This document shows, piece by piece, positions 16,513 to 29,503 of a stretch of 64,000 nt of DNA; within the stretch, counting starts at the first letter, position 1, and each line of letters begins with the position of its first letter. The position numbers and the translations under genes are program-made. The notes below the pieces were generated by a model. It worked only from the letters and a program-made list of their open reading frames with translations. It searched no databases and was not told the DNA's origin. This DNA is from Aquibacillus halophilus (GTDB lineage Bacteria; Bacillota; Bacilli; Bacillales; Amphibacillaceae). Location: positions 1 to 64,000 of the forward strand of contig NZ_WJNG01000018.1 of the NCBI RefSeq assembly GCF_009649745.1. The letters are read 5' to 3'.

Positions 16513-18297
16513 ATGGGAGAAACTAAAGAGAAAGTATTTAAGGGTGGAGCTTTTATTATCGAAGATCTGACACCGGAGGATATTATCACACCGGAGGATT
16601 TTACTGAAGAGCATAAAATGATAGCTAAAACAACCGAGGATTTTGTTATTGATAAGGTAATTCCAAAAGTACCTTTACTTGAGGATCATCAATTCGAGCA
16701 CTCCGTTCAGTTATTAAAAGAGGCTGGGGAATTGGGATTGTTAGGTGTTGATATTCCAGAAGAGTATGGTGGGTTAGGTTTAGATAAGATTAGTTCATCA
16801 CTAATTACAGAGAAATTTTCTAGGTCTGGTGGATTTTCAGTTACACATGGTGCACATGTTGGAATTGGTACATTACCAATTGTTTTTTTCGGAAATGAAG
16901 AACAAAAACAAAAATATTTGCCAGATTTAGCTACTGGTGAAAAGTTAGCTGCCTATGCACTAACTGAGCCTGGTTCGGGATCAGATGCTCTTGGTGCAAA
17001 AACAAATGCAAAACTCAATGATGAAGGAACCCATTACGTTTTAAATGGTGAAAAACAATGGATTACTAACGCAGCATTTGCTGACCTATTTATTGTCTAT
17101 GCACAAATTGATGGGGATAAATTTACGGCATTTATCGTGGAACGCGATTTCCCAGGTGTTTCGACTGGTCCTGAAGAAAAGAAAATGGGTATAAAGAGCT
17201 CTTCTACACGGACGGTGATTTTAGATGAAGCCAAAGTCCCTGTAGAGAATGTGTTAGGTGAAATCGGAAAAGGGCATGTGATTGCATTTAACATTTTAAA
17301 CGTTGGTAGATATAAACTAGCTGTAGGCGGAATTGGTGGAGCCAAACTAGGGATTGAATTATCTTCAAAATATGCGAATCAACGAAAGCAATTCAACACG
17401 GCCATATCTAACTTTTCTCTTATTCAGGAGAAGCTAGGAACAATGGCTACAAATACGTATGTAAACGAGAGTGCTGTTTACCGGACAGTTGGCCTCTTTG
17501 AACAACGGATGGGAAGATTAACTGATGAAGAGTTGAAAGATGGCAAGGAGATTGCCAAGGCAATAGCTGAATATCAAATTGAATGTTCAATAAATAAAGT
17601 TTTCGGATCTGAATTAATTGATTTCGTAGCGGATGAATCTGTCCAAATCCATGGTGGTTACGGATTTATGCAAGAGTATGAAGTTGAACGTATGTATCGT
17701 GATTCCAGGATTCAACGAATATTTGAAGGTACCAATGAGATTAACCGTTTACTGATTACTGGATCGTTGATAAAGAAAGCAATGAAGGGTGATTTGCCAC
17801 TTTTGCAAAAGGCACAAGCATTACAAGAAGAATTAATGATGTTAATGCCCGAAGAAGTAGGGACTGAAACATTAGAAAAAGAAAAGTATTTACTAAGAAA
17901 TGCTAAAAAAATCGGATTATTGTCAGCAGGAATTGCTGCTCAGAAATTTGGTCCAAAACTAGAGCACGAGCAAGAAATATTAGCTAATATTGCAGATATC
18001 GTCTCAGAAATCTACAATATGGAATCGGCAATACTAAGAACTGAAAAAGCGATTTCAAAAAATGGCGAAGAGAAGAATAAACAAAAAGTTCTATACACTG
18101 AAGTCTACGTACAAGAAGCTTTCAATCGTATAGAGGCTCATGCAAAAGAAACGATTATTGCTAGTGAGTCAGGTGATACATTGAGAATTACTTTATCAGC
18201 AATGAGAAAGCTGACTAGACACGATCCAACAAATGTAATTGGTAAAAAGCGAGAAGTCGCAAAAACAATTATTGATGCAGAAAAATATGTAGTGTAA
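16513..18297 (+). CDS. fadE: Acyl-CoA dehydrogenase FadE
   Basis: 594 residues, the same length as B. subtilis FadE and similar in layout to very-long-chain acyl-CoA dehydrogenases: an acyl-CoA dehydrogenase core (about 40-430) with AYALTEPGSGSDA near 150, GGYGFMQEYEVERMYRDSR near 382 and the catalytic Glu in RIFEGTNEINR, then a 160-residue helical extension. It performs the first, FAD-dependent step of beta-oxidation. The ATG at 16513 follows GAGAGGAAG; a longer reading frame would overlap fadA. Last gene of the fad operon. Confidence 0.94.
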   Translation: MGETKEKVFKGGAFIIEDLTPEDIITPEDFTEEHKMIAKTTEDFVIDKVIPKVPLLEDHQFEHSVQLLKEAGELGLLGVDIPEEYGGLGLDKISSSLITEKFSRSGGFSVTHGAHVGIGTLPIVFFGNEEQKQKYLPDLATGEKLAAYALTEPGSGSDALGAKTNAKLNDEGTHYVLNGEKQWITNAAFADLFIVYAQIDGDKFTAFIVERDFPGVSTGPEEKKMGIKSSSTRTVILDEAKVPVENVLGEIGKGHVIAFNILNVGRYKLAVGGIGGAKLGIELSSKYANQRKQFNTAISNFSLIQEKLGTMATNTYVNESAVYRTVGLFEQRMGRLTDEELKDGKEIAKAIAEYQIECSINKVFGSELIDFVADESVQIHGGYGFMQEYEVERMYRDSRIQRIFEGTNEINRLLITGSLIKKAMKGDLPLLQKAQALQEELMMLMPEEVGTETLEKEKYLLRNAKKIGLLSAGIAAQKFGPKLEHEQEILANIADIVSEIYNMESAILRTEKAISKNGEEKNKQKVLYTEVYVQEAFNRIEAHAKETIIASESGDTLRITLSAMRKLTRHDPTNVIGKKREVAKTIIDAEKYVV

Positions 18298-18307
18298 TAA
18301 CTTTTAC

Positions 18308-18347
18308 CGAATTCCCCTATTGATTTTCAATAGGGGAATTCGTTTTG
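18308..18347 (+). terminator. Terminator of the fad operon
   Basis: CGAATTCCCCTATTGA pairs perfectly with TCAATAGGGGAATTCG, followed by TTTTG. Confidence 0.9.
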
Positions 18348-18415
18348 TATAGGGCATTAAAATAAGTAATATTAAGGGTAATATGATAAAATATGTGGAA
18401 AAGGGAGGTTTGAAA

Positions 18416-18772
18416 ATGGCTTTGAATTTTTACTGGTATCCCAAGTGCAGTACATGCCAACAAGCTAAAAAATGGTTTGATAGAAAAGATATTAAAATAA
18501 ACGAAATACATATTGTTGAGTCCCCTCCGTCAAAAAAAGAATTAAAAACAATTATTGAAAATAGTGGTTATCCTCTCAAGAAATTTTTTAACACCAGTGG
18601 AAAGAAATATAGGGAATTGGGTTTAAAGGATAAACTTATTGACGCAACTGAAAGTCAACAATTGGATTGGCTGACATCAGATGGCATGTTAATAAAAAGG
18701 CCAATAGTAACAGATGGACAAAAAGTTACTATTGGTTTTAAAGAAGAGATTTTTGAGCAAACTTGGAAATAA
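18416..18772 (+). CDS. yusI: Spx/ArsC-like thioredoxin-fold protein (YusI)
   Basis: 118 residues of the ArsC/Spx/MgsR family. The redox pair is CSTC in WYPKCSTCQQAKKW near residue 10, and the RPIVTDG stretch near 95 is the conserved cis-Pro region. B. subtilis YusI occupies the same place next to the fad genes; its role is unproven, with arsenate reductase activity or RNA-polymerase binding both possible for the family. AAGGGAGG precedes the ATG at 18416; a longer frame from 18383 would begin before that site. Confidence 0.85.
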   Translation: MALNFYWYPKCSTCQQAKKWFDRKDIKINEIHIVESPPSKKELKTIIENSGYPLKKFFNTSGKKYRELGLKDKLIDATESQQLDWLTSDGMLIKRPIVTDGQKVTIGFKEEIFEQTWK

Positions 18773-18847
18773 GGTTAAAATGTTTGAAAATAAAGGTTAA
18801 ATGCTTTTATATTAATATATGCAATATATTTAAATGGAGGTTTTATC

Positions 18848-19234
18848 ATGAGTTTACCAAAAGAGTTACGCTATTCTGAAGAACATGAATGGGTTAAAGT
18901 CGAAGGAAATAAAGTGAGAATTGGAATCACTGATCATGCTCAGGCTGAATTGGGAGATATTGTCTTTGTAGAATTGCCAGAAGAAGGAGATACTTTAGAA
19001 TCTGATGAACCGTTTGGTAGTGTTGAATCAGTAAAAACTGTCTCAGAACTCTATGCCCCAATAAGTGGTAAAGTAGTAGAAGTCAATGATGAGTTGGATT
19101 CAAGTCCTGAATTTGTTAACGAGTCACCATATGAAAAAGCTTGGATGATTGTTGTAGAGCCGAATGATCCTTCTGAGATAGATGATTTGATGACTGCAGA
19201 ACAATATGAAAAAATGATTCAAGAGGAAGATTAA
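18848..19234 (+). CDS. gcvH: Glycine cleavage system H protein
   Basis: 128-residue lipoyl carrier protein. The lipoylated lysine is in [11 protein letters not shown] near residue 62, and the family core [21 protein letters not shown] is intact. It shuttles the aminomethyl group in glycine cleavage and, in Bacillus, also carries octanoyl groups for lipoate assembly via LipM/LipL. TGGAGG precedes the ATG. It ends in its own terminator. Confidence 0.96.
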   Translation: MSLPKELRYSEEHEWVKVEGNKVRIGITDHAQAELGDIVFVELPEEGDTLESDEPFGSVESVKTVSELYAPISGKVVEVNDELDSSPEFVNESPYEKAWMIVVEPNDPSEIDDLMTAEQYEKMIQEED

Positions 19235-19305
19235 TTTAATTAATGTTATTGGATCTGTACATAAAAGTACAATAAAAAAATACAATGTAATAGGAACCAA
19301 TTATA

Positions 19306-19340
19306 AATCCCCTTGTTACTTTTTTGTAACAGGGGATTAT
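19306..19340 (+). terminator. Terminator of gcvH
   Basis: AATCCCCTTGTTAC pairs with GTAACAGGGGATT, followed by TATTATTAATTTTT. Confidence 0.8.
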
Positions 19341-19476
19341 TATTAATTTTTTGTTATACTAACTAAATAAAGGCTTGTAAAATTAGGAAGGCTCCCTTAA
19401 ATGGATTATTTCGACAGTTTCATTTTTTCTTGTACTATAACTATGGTATCTATATGATAAGAGCAGGTGGTCTCAT

Positions 19477-19827
19477 ATGACGAATATAGAAAAGGTTATT
19501 ATTGTAGAGGGACGTACTGATAAGTTACAAATAGAAAAACTGATAATTGAAAACGTGAAAATTATTTGTACTAATGGAACTTTAGGTGTTGAACGTTTGG
19601 AAGAGTTACTAATTAATTACGATCTTGACAATAAAGATGTTTTTATTTTGGTTGATGAGGACAGTGCAGGGCAAAAGTTACGCAAGCAGTTATCGATAGA
19701 ACTTCCACATGCAGAACATATATATATTGATAAAACTTTCAGGGAGGTGGCTGCTACACCAGAATCTGAATTGGCAATTGCATTATTGAATCGGCGGATT
19801 AAAGTTAATCCAATATTTTTGATTTAG
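19477..19827 (+). CDS. yusF: Toprim domain protein (YusF)
   Basis: 116 residues with a single Toprim fold: the acidic motifs VEGRTDK near residue 10 and LVDEDSAG near 66 match the metal-binding Glu and DxD of Toprim proteins such as RNase M5 and primases. The protein is a stand-alone Toprim domain, so a nuclease or nucleic-acid-binding role is possible, but no substrate is known. Same neighbourhood as B. subtilis yusF; the small yusG gene found there is missing here. Confidence 0.8.
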   Translation: MTNIEKVIIVEGRTDKLQIEKLIIENVKIICTNGTLGVERLEELLINYDLDNKDVFILVDEDSAGQKLRKQLSIELPHAEHIYIDKTFREVAATPESELAIALLNRRIKVNPIFLI

Positions 19828-19844
19828 AAGGCTGTTGATGGTAA

Positions 19845-20156
19845 ATGTTAAAAGTTAAAAACTTAACTGAGATTGACAATAGTATTAGTTATAAATATAT
19901 TTTTGTTCATACACCATTTTGTGGGACATGTCAGTTAGCCCGCCGAATGCTTAACACAATAGAACATATCTGGGAAACAGATCTTTTCTACGAGATGAAT
20001 GCCTCATTATTTCCAGAATTTATGATGAAAAAGGAAATTAAAAGTGTTCCATGTTTGATAATTATTCGAAATGGTGTAATCCAAGAAAGTATTTATGCTT
20101 TTGAATCAGTCACTAACATATATAATCGAATAAAGACGTATTCTGATCAGAAATGA
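19845..20156 (+). CDS. yusE: Thioredoxin-like protein (YusE)
   Basis: 103 residues with a thioredoxin fold: active-site HTPFCGTCQLARR (CxxC near residue 27) and the cis-Pro loop SVPCLIIIRNGV near 67, where an extra Cys follows the Pro. It resembles B. subtilis YusE in sequence and position. Probably a cytoplasmic thiol-disulfide protein with unknown partners. It lies 17 bases after yusF and likely shares its transcript. Confidence 0.85.
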   Translation: MLKVKNLTEIDNSISYKYIFVHTPFCGTCQLARRMLNTIEHIWETDLFYEMNASLFPEFMMKKEIKSVPCLIIIRNGVIQESIYAFESVTNIYNRIKTYSDQK

Positions 20157-20177
20157 GGGTTTCTGATCTTTTTTTTT
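20145..20177 (+). terminator. Terminator of yusF-yusE
   Basis: GATCAGAAAtgaggGTTTCTGATC followed by ten T residues; it begins in the last codons of yusE. Confidence 0.9.
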
Positions 20178-20278
20178 GAGAATTTTTTTATCCGAATAAC
20201 CGTTTATAATGTTTAATTTTTGAAAAGTCCAACATTTATATATAATTTTACAACCTTGTCGAAAAAAGAAAAAATCTG

Positions 20279-20308
20279 TTGACACTATATGATTGTGCAT
20301 GCTAGAAT
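20279..20308 (+). promoter_or_regulatory. Promoter of the methionine importer operon
   Basis: TTGACA (20279-20284) and TAGAAT (20303-20308) with an 18-base spacer, about 40 bases before the riboswitch. Confidence 0.7.
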
Positions 20309-20350
20309 CTTGCTTAGCGCTGTTAATAATCTAATAATTAAATATATAAT

Positions 20351-20517
20351 CTCTTATCGAGAGAGGTGGAGGGACTGGCCCGATGAAGCCCGGCAACCGT
20401 TAAACAGTTAACTGTTTAAAATGGTGCCAATTCCTGCGAAGCATAAAGCTTTGGCAGATGAGAGAACCGAAAGTACTTATTTGCGTCTTTCTGTTCTCTG
20501 AACAGAGGCGTTTTTTT
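20351..20517 (+). ncRNA. SAM-I riboswitch (S-box) with transcription terminator
   Basis: Conserved S-box blocks are present in order: GAGGTGGAGGGACTGGCCC near 20364, GATGAAGCCCGGCAACC near 20382, GGTGCCAATTCCTGC near 20423 and the closing GATGAGAG at 20458-20465, which pairs with CTCTTATC at 20351. A hairpin CGTCT..CTGTTC/GAACAGAGGCG at 20484-20510 is followed by seven T residues. High S-adenosylmethionine should favour this terminator and switch off metN-metP-metQ. Confidence 0.97.
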
Positions 20518-20658
20518 AATGTAAAAATACACAAAACAGTGCAAAAGAAGATTCATTTTTTGCCATTTCTAATTTGGATATCAATCTTAAAATAGTTAGA
20601 AGTGGTTAGTATAATAGGGAAATAATTAGAGCAACTGTTTAGTTAGGAGGGGAAATCT

Positions 20659-21684
20659 CTGATAACAATAAAGGGATTAAAGAAAACATTTACGACAAAA
20701 TCAAATACGATTATTGCCGTAGATGATATAAATCTAAATATAAATAAGGGTGAAATATTTGGAGTAATTGGATATAGTGGTGCTGGAAAAAGTACATTTA
20801 TCAGGCTGATTAACCGTTTGGAGCAACCAACTGACGGTAATATAACGATAGACGGTCAAGAGATAACTGACCTAAATCAGAAAGAACTTCGTCTTTCGAG
20901 ACAAGAGATTGGTATGATTTTTCAACATTTTAACCTGTTATGGTCTAGAACAGTAAGAGATAATATTTCATTGCCACTTGAAATAGCAGGTGTACCAAGG
21001 GTTGAAAGGTTAGAGCGAGTAGAAGAGCTAATCAAACTCGTCGGTTTGTCCGGTAGGGAAGATGCTTACCCATCAGAATTAAGTGGTGGTCAAAAGCAAA
21101 GAGTTGGAATTGCGAGAGCCCTGGCTAACAACCCGAAAGTATTGTTATGTGATGAAGCTACATCGGCATTGGATCCCGAAACAACTGACTCAATTCTGAA
21201 GTTATTGATTGATATAAATAAAGAATTAGGTCTTACGATTATATTAATTACACATGAAATGCATGTTATTCGTAAGATCTGTCATCGAGTTGCGGTTATG
21301 GAAAATGGAAGAGTAGTTGAGCAAGGCGATGTACTAGATGTCTTTTTACACCCTAAACAACAAGTTACTAAAAAGTTTGTTGAGCAGGTAATGGGGGACA
21401 AGGAACAAGACGATGCTTATGAGTTTTTAACAACTAGTTATACGACTGGCAAAAATATCAGGTTACACTTCATAGGAGAAACAACTAACCAGGCATTGAT
21501 AAGTAGAGTGGCAAAGGAATTTGATGTAGAGATTAATATCTTGCAAGGTAAAATTACTCAAACACAAAAAGGCGCTTATGGTACTCTAGTCGTTAATATC
21601 GATGGTGAAAATAATGAATTAGCAAGAGCGATTGAATTTATAAAGTCTACTTCAGTAGAAGTGGAGGTGGCACCAAATGCTTAA
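20659..21684 (+). CDS. metN: Methionine ABC transporter ATP-binding protein MetN
   Basis: 341 residues, the same length as B. subtilis MetN, with Walker [10 protein letters not shown] near residue 38, signature LSGGQKQR near 140, Walker [13 protein letters not shown] and a C-terminal ACT-like NIL regulatory domain (about 265-341). It drives import of methionine. No ATG, GTG or TTG occurs in frame between the stop at 20644 and the Walker A region; CTG at 20659 gives the expected N-terminus (M)[10 protein letters not shown] and follows AGGAGGGG at ideal distance, so CTG is the likely start. Placed behind the SAM riboswitch; overlaps metP by 8 bases. Confidence 0.93.
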   Translation: MITIKGLKKTFTTKSNTIIAVDDINLNINKGEIFGVIGYSGAGKSTFIRLINRLEQPTDGNITIDGQEITDLNQKELRLSRQEIGMIFQHFNLLWSRTVRDNISLPLEIAGVPRVERLERVEELIKLVGLSGREDAYPSELSGGQKQRVGIARALANNPKVLLCDEATSALDPETTDSILKLLIDINKELGLTIILITHEMHVIRKICHRVAVMENGRVVEQGDVLDVFLHPKQQVTKKFVEQVMGDKEQDDAYEFLTTSYTTGKNIRLHFIGETTNQALISRVAKEFDVEINILQGKITQTQKGAYGTLVVNIDGENNELARAIEFIKSTSVEVEVAPNA

Positions 21685-22345
21685 TGAACTTTTTCCAAAT
21701 GTTAAAATAGCCGACTTATGGGAAGCCACTGGTGAAACATTCTATATGACGTTGATTGCCCTAACAGGAACATTTGTCCTAGGGATATTATTAGGCCTAT
21801 TGCTTTATTTAACTTCTAAAGGCGGACTTTGGCAAAGTAAGTCATTAAATTTGTCTGTTGCCACTGTTGTTAATGTATTTAGAGCAATACCATTTATTAT
21901 TTTGATATTACTATTGTTTCCTTTTACTGATTTTCTTGTAGGAACAATTAGAGGACCTAATGCTGCCCTGCCAGCTTTAATTATAGGATCTGCTCCATTT
22001 TACGGAAGATTGGTTGAAATTGGCTTAAGAGAAGTTGATAAGGGAGTAATTGAAGCTGCGAAATCAATGGGAGCCAAAACAAGAACGATTATTTTTAAAG
22101 TACTATTACCTGAGTCAATGCCCGCACTAGTATCAGGTATAACAGTTACTGCCATTGCTTTAATTGGTTATACGGCAGTAGCCGGAGTTATTGGAGCAGG
22201 TGGGCTAGGAGACTTTGCTTATTATTATGGTTTCCAGAGACGTGCTTTTGACGTTGTGTTTGTATGTACTGTGCTTATTGTTATCATTGTGTTTATTTTT
22301 CAATTTATTGGTGATTTTATTACCAATAAATTAGATAAAAGATAA
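21677..22345 (+). CDS. metP: Methionine ABC transporter permease MetP (MetI)
   Basis: 222 residues with five membrane helices and the permease loop [20 protein letters not shown] near residue 120, where the ATPase docks. The ending [20 protein letters not shown] is typical for MetI permeases. It forms the transmembrane channel for methionine uptake with MetN and MetQ. It begins inside the end of metN, implying coupled translation. Confidence 0.95.
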   Translation: MLNELFPNVKIADLWEATGETFYMTLIALTGTFVLGILLGLLLYLTSKGGLWQSKSLNLSVATVVNVFRAIPFIILILLLFPFTDFLVGTIRGPNAALPALIIGSAPFYGRLVEIGLREVDKGVIEAAKSMGAKTRTIIFKVLLPESMPALVSGITVTAIALIGYTAVAGVIGAGGLGDFAYYYGFQRRAFDVVFVCTVLIVIIVFIFQFIGDFITNKLDKR

Positions 22346-22372
22346 AAAAAAGAAAAAAAGGGGACAAAAAAA

Positions 22373-23257
22373 ATGAAAAAGTTTTTAGTTTTATTTTTAT
22401 CAGCATTATTTATTTTGGTTTTAGCAGCATGTGGTACTTCAGAAGAAGATAATACCAATGGAGAAAGTGAAACAGCACCAGCTGAAAATGAATCAGCTGA
22501 AAACGAAACTGCAGAGCTCACAGAGATTGTTGTTGGAGCTACAAGTATTCCTCACGCTGAAGTACTTGAGGAAGCGAAGCCTTTATTAGAAGCAGAAGGT
22601 ATCTCTTTAGTGATCGAACAATATCAGGATTATATTTTGCCAAACGAAGACTTGGCTAATGAAACTCTAGATGCTAACTATTTTCAACACATTCCTTATC
22701 TTGAAAGCCAAAAAGCAGATTTTGGTTATGACTTTGTAAATTTAGGTGGAATTCATGTTGAGCCTATGGGTGTATATTCAAAAAATATTGCTAGTATGGA
22801 TGATATTCCAGAAGGTACAGAGGTAATTATTAGTCGTTCTGTTCCAGATCATGGCCGTATTCTCGCTTTATTTGAATCACAAGGCTTGATTACTCTTGCA
22901 GAAGGTGTCGACAAAGCTAGTGCTACAATTGAAGATATTGTAGAAAATCCATTGAACTTAACATTTTCTCCTGATGTAGATGCAGCAGTATTACCGGAAG
23001 TTTATGAAAGAGAAGAAGATGCTTTAGTAGCAATTAATACTAACTATGCAATTGAAGCTGGCCTTTCACCATTAGATGATTCATTATTTGTTGAAGGTGC
23101 TGACTCTCCGTACGTAAATGTTATAGCTGTCAGAGCTGCAGATGAAGACAGTGAAGCTCTTAATAAATTAGTCGAGGTTCTTCAATCTGAAGAAATCCAA
23201 ACATTTATTACAGAGACCTATAACGGCGAAGTTGTTCCTGTTGGTGGATCAAATTAA
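22373..23257 (+). CDS. metQ: Methionine-binding lipoprotein MetQ
   Basis: 294 residues. A lipoprotein signal with LAAC near residue 20 is followed by an acidic Asn/Glu-rich linker and a NlpA-type binding domain: VVGATSIPHAEVLEEAKPLL and LDANYFQHIPYLE are conserved ligand-pocket segments. It captures methionine (either isomer in Bacillus) outside the membrane. The linker is strongly acidic, in keeping with a salt-tolerant host. Third gene of the SAM-controlled operon. Confidence 0.95.
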   Translation: MKKFLVLFLSALFILVLAACGTSEEDNTNGESETAPAENESAENETAELTEIVVGATSIPHAEVLEEAKPLLEAEGISLVIEQYQDYILPNEDLANETLDANYFQHIPYLESQKADFGYDFVNLGGIHVEPMGVYSKNIASMDDIPEGTEVIISRSVPDHGRILALFESQGLITLAEGVDKASATIEDIVENPLNLTFSPDVDAAVLPEVYEREEDALVAINTNYAIEAGLSPLDDSLFVEGADSPYVNVIAVRAADEDSEALNKLVEVLQSEEIQTFITETYNGEVVPVGGSN

Positions 23258-23446
23258 TCGTTAATTGTTAGAAAAACGAACAAAATGGAAAGAAATCTAA
23301 CGTATCTGAAAAGAAAATGAATTATATTTATGTGAGGATAATTCATTAAAGCACATCCTTTCTAATGTTTTTAAATGCGCTTTGTCAGATTTATTGACGT
23401 AATGGTACAATTAATTTTGTCAACATTATGAAAGGGTGGATTCATT

Positions 23447-23635
23447 ATTAATAGTGGTTTAGGTTTAAATTATACTGCTGAAATGGAAAAAGCGATGCTG
23501 CAGTCTCGCGGAGTAGGATTTGCCGAGTATAGCAGAAAATTGACCAAACGATTAAAAATTGAAAAAGATAGAGAAGCTGACTATCAGAAAAGCTTAGAAA
23601 TCGCTAAAGAAATGGAAAAAAAAGCACATAAATAA
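23447..23635 (+). CDS. Small basic coiled-coil-like protein, possible ATT start
   Basis: A 62-codon frame encoding a helical, highly charged protein (YTAEMEKAMLQSRGVGFAEY then a Lys/Glu-rich tail). I do not recognise it. AAAGGGTGG (23431-23439) lies seven bases before an in-frame ATT at 23447, and there is no ATG, GTG or TTG at usable distance; the first in-frame ATG (23483) has no ribosome site. A perfect terminator follows at 23641. Together these suggest a real gene with a rare start codon, missed by usual gene finders. Confidence 0.55.
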   Translation: MNSGLGLNYTAEMEKAMLQSRGVGFAEYSRKLTKRLKIEKDREADYQKSLEIAKEMEKKAHK

Positions 23636-23640
23636 ATTTA

Positions 23641-23673
23641 AAACCCCTTATCAAACTCTGGTAAGGGGTTTTT
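23641..23673 (+). terminator. Terminator after the small gene
   Basis: AAACCCCTTAtCA and TGgTAAGGGGTTT form the stem, followed by TTTC. Confidence 0.85.
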
Positions 23674-24148
23674 CAATATATTTTTCAATATATTGTGAAT
23701 GATTGATTTGATTTGTATAAGACTAACTTGGTTAGGTTTAAATACAATGTTAAGTCCATTATAGGAAATGATTACAACAATTTAAAATATAAAATATATA
23801 ATATAGAAGAAACTAGGTGAAAATAAGGTGGGTTGGTAATACTTTCGAACTCAGAAGGAAAACAGCCTTAACTATAACTATAACAAGGAGTAATAATAAC
23901 AGTAAAAAGGCAAAGGTATTCGTATCAATACAAAAATACAATGATTTGAGAATTAATGTTAAAAGAGACCATTTTTTAGTTGAAGAATGACTTTATTAAC
24001 ATTTATGTTTGAAAACGTATTAGATGGATAGTTGAATCTGTTGATAATAGTTTCGAAATGATATAAGATTGTAATGAGAATAAATTGAGAATGGATATAA
24101 GTATCCATGTCTGCAATATTATCATAATAATGTTCTGGAGGTATAAAT
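23674..24148 (+). other. Long leader region of the suf operon
   Basis: About 475 AT-rich bases with no gene. A GGAG-like ribosome site (CTGGAGG) stands before sufC. I could not resolve a promoter, riboswitch or operator; the motif AAGGAGTAATAATAACAG near 23885 precedes only a 16-codon frame. Confidence 0.4.
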
Positions 24149-24934
24149 ATGGCTGGGTCTACATTAGAAATAAAGGATCTTCATGTAACAATCGAGGATC
24201 AAGAAATATTAAAAGGTGTTAACTTAACTATTACTGGTGGAGAATTTCATGCGGTGATGGGACCAAATGGTACAGGTAAATCTACACTTGCTGCGGCAAT
24301 TATGGGACACCCAAAGTATGTAATTACTAAAGGTAGCATCCTTTTAGATGGTGAAGATGTACTAGAAATGGAAGTAGACGAAAGAGCAAAAGCTGGTCTA
24401 TTCCTAGCAATGCAATACCCAAGTGAAATCACTGGGGTAACAACTTCTGACTTTTTACGTTCGTCGGTTAATGCACACCGTGAAGAAGGTAATGAAATTT
24501 CTTTAATGAAATTTATTAAAGAGATGGATGCAGCAATGGATTATTTAGAAATGGATAAAAACATGGCTCAACGTTATCTTAATACAGGTTTCTCAGGCGG
24601 GGAGAAAAAACGTAATGAAATCCTGCAATTAATGATGATCAAACCTGCAATCGGAATTTTAGATGAAATTGACTCTGGTTTAGATATTGACGCACTTAAA
24701 GTTGTTTCAAAAGGAATCAACAAGTTACGTGATGAGTCATTCGGTTGTTTAATTATTACTCACTATCAACGTTTATTAGAATACATTACTCCTGATAAAG
24801 TTCACGTTATGATGCAAGGACGTGTTGTTAAGTCAGGTGGTCCGGAACTTGCACAACGTTTAGAAGCTGAGGGCTATGAATGGATCAAAGAGGAATTAGG
24901 AATTGAAGATGAAATCGCAGGTCAAAAAGCGTAA
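24149..24934 (+). CDS. sufC: Fe-S assembly ATPase SufC
   Basis: 261-residue ABC-type ATPase: Walker A GPNGTGKST near residue 38, signature FSGGEKKR near 150, Walker B IGILDEIDSGLD near 168. Soluble; it works with SufB and SufD as the scaffold that builds iron-sulfur clusters. First gene of sufC-sufD-sufS-sufU-sufB, the gene order of B. subtilis, where this is the essential Fe-S system. The adjacent molybdoenzyme island and several Fe-S proteins in this window depend on such a system. Confidence 0.96.
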   Translation: MAGSTLEIKDLHVTIEDQEILKGVNLTITGGEFHAVMGPNGTGKSTLAAAIMGHPKYVITKGSILLDGEDVLEMEVDERAKAGLFLAMQYPSEITGVTTSDFLRSSVNAHREEGNEISLMKFIKEMDAAMDYLEMDKNMAQRYLNTGFSGGEKKRNEILQLMMIKPAIGILDEIDSGLDIDALKVVSKGINKLRDESFGCLIITHYQRLLEYITPDKVHVMMQGRVVKSGGPELAQRLEAEGYEWIKEELGIEDEIAGQKA

Positions 24935-24949
24935 GCAAGGAGGGTTATT

Positions 24950-27907
<2,958 letters not shown>

Positions 27908-27945
27908 GATAGACACGAACGCAAACCTAATAGGAGGTATAAATT

Positions 27946-29343
27946 ATGGCGAAAAAAGCGCCTGAAGTTGGAGAATATAAGTATGGTTTTCATGATAAAG
28001 ATATTTCTATTTTTCGAACAGAAAAAGGTTTAACAAAAAAAGTCGTTGAAGAAATCTCGAGAATGAAATCAGAACCTCAGTGGATGCTTGATTACCGTCT
28101 TAAAGCATTGGAGCAGTTTTATAAAAAACCAATGCCACAATGGGGCGGAGATCTTATGGAATTAAATTTTGATGAGATCACGTACTACGTAAAACCGTCC
28201 GAAAGAACAGAACGTTCATGGGATGAAGTACCTGAAGAGATTAAAAATACGTTTGATAAATTAGGAATTCCAGAGGCAGAACAAAAATATTTATCCGGTG
28301 TTTCCGCACAATATGAGTCTGAAGTTGTGTACCATAGCCTTAAATCAGATTTAGAGGAAAAAGGAATTATTTTTAAAGATACAGACACTGCTCTAAAGGA
28401 AAATGAAGATTTATTTAAAGAGTATTTCGGTAAAGTGATACCTTCAACTGATAACAAGTTCTCTGCACTTAATTCAGCTGTATGGTCTGGAGGATCATTC
28501 ATCTATGTTCCTAAAGGTGTTAAGGTTGATACTCCACTACAAGCTTATTTCCGTATTAACTCGGAAAACATGGGTCAGTTTGAACGTACGTTAATTATTG
28601 TTGATGAAGGTGCATCTGTACACTATGTAGAAGGTTGTACTGCTCCCGTCTTTACAACTAATTCTCTGCACAGTGCTGTGGTTGAAATTTTCATTAAAAA
28701 AGATGCTTATTGTCGTTACACGACAATTCAAAACTGGGCAAATAATGTCTATAATCTTGTTACCAAACGTGCAATATGTGATGAAAATGCAACTATGGAA
28801 TGGGTAGATGGTAACATTGGTTCTAAATTGACCATGAAATACCCAGCAGTTATTTTAAAAGGTCAAGGTTCTCGTGGAATGACTCTTTCCATTGCTATTG
28901 CTGGAAAAGGGCAACACCAAGATGCTGGTGCTAAAATGCATCACCTTGCACCAAACACATCATCGACAATTGTTTCCAAATCAATTTCAAAACATGGTGG
29001 TAAAGTAACCTACCGTGGAATTGTTCATTTTGGACGTAAGGCAGATGGCGCTCGCTCAAATATTGAGTGTGACACATTAATTATGGATAATAAATCAACA
29101 TCTGATACGATTCCTTATAATGAAATTTTTAATGAAAATATCTCATTAGAGCATGAGGCTAAAGTTTCTAAAGTTTCTGAGGAACAGCTTTTCTATCTAA
29201 TGAGTCGCGGTATTTCAGAACAGGAAGCAACAGAAATGATCGTAATGGGCTTTATTGAGCCATTCACAAAAGAGCTTCCAATGGAATATGCAGTAGAAAT
29301 GAACCGTCTTATCAAGTTCGAAATGGAAGGTTCTATTGGATAA
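27946..29343 (+). CDS. sufB: Fe-S assembly scaffold protein SufB
   Basis: 465 residues; the family core is clear in [20 protein letters not shown] near residue 185, EGCTAP, and [20 protein letters not shown] near 365. It carries the nascent iron-sulfur cluster in the SufBCD complex. Last gene of the operon, 38 bases after sufU, followed by a strong terminator. Confidence 0.97.
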   Translation: MAKKAPEVGEYKYGFHDKDISIFRTEKGLTKKVVEEISRMKSEPQWMLDYRLKALEQFYKKPMPQWGGDLMELNFDEITYYVKPSERTERSWDEVPEEIKNTFDKLGIPEAEQKYLSGVSAQYESEVVYHSLKSDLEEKGIIFKDTDTALKENEDLFKEYFGKVIPSTDNKFSALNSAVWSGGSFIYVPKGVKVDTPLQAYFRINSENMGQFERTLIIVDEGASVHYVEGCTAPVFTTNSLHSAVVEIFIKKDAYCRYTTIQNWANNVYNLVTKRAICDENATMEWVDGNIGSKLTMKYPAVILKGQGSRGMTLSIAIAGKGQHQDAGAKMHHLAPNTSSTIVSKSISKHGGKVTYRGIVHFGRKADGARSNIECDTLIMDNKSTSDTIPYNEIFNENISLEHEAKVSKVSEEQLFYLMSRGISEQEATEMIVMGFIEPFTKELPMEYAVEMNRLIKFEMEGSIG

Positions 29344-29365
29344 GAAATAGCAAAAAACTAATAAT

Positions 29366-29398
29366 AAAAGAGCCCGGATATTCGGGCTCTTTTATTTT
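29366..29398 (+). terminator. Terminator of the suf operon
   Basis: AAAAGAGCCCG and CGGGCTCTTTT flank a short loop; TATTTT follows. Confidence 0.92.
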
Positions 29399-29503
29399 CA
29401 TGTTTTTAAACTATGTAAGGATAATGTTTATGAATAAAATAAAGTAAAATTTCACCATAAACATGTTAAAATAGACAAATAGAAAATTGTGGGACGGTAG
29501 TGA

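Noticed and set aside
20281-20350. Coding possibility upstream of the SAM riboswitch
   Set aside because: Region is explained by a -35/-10 promoter and the riboswitch start.
23674-24148. Possible T-box or riboswitch in the long suf leader
   Set aside because: No T-box GGTGG anticodon-side motif, no terminator, and no known riboswitch core found by eye.
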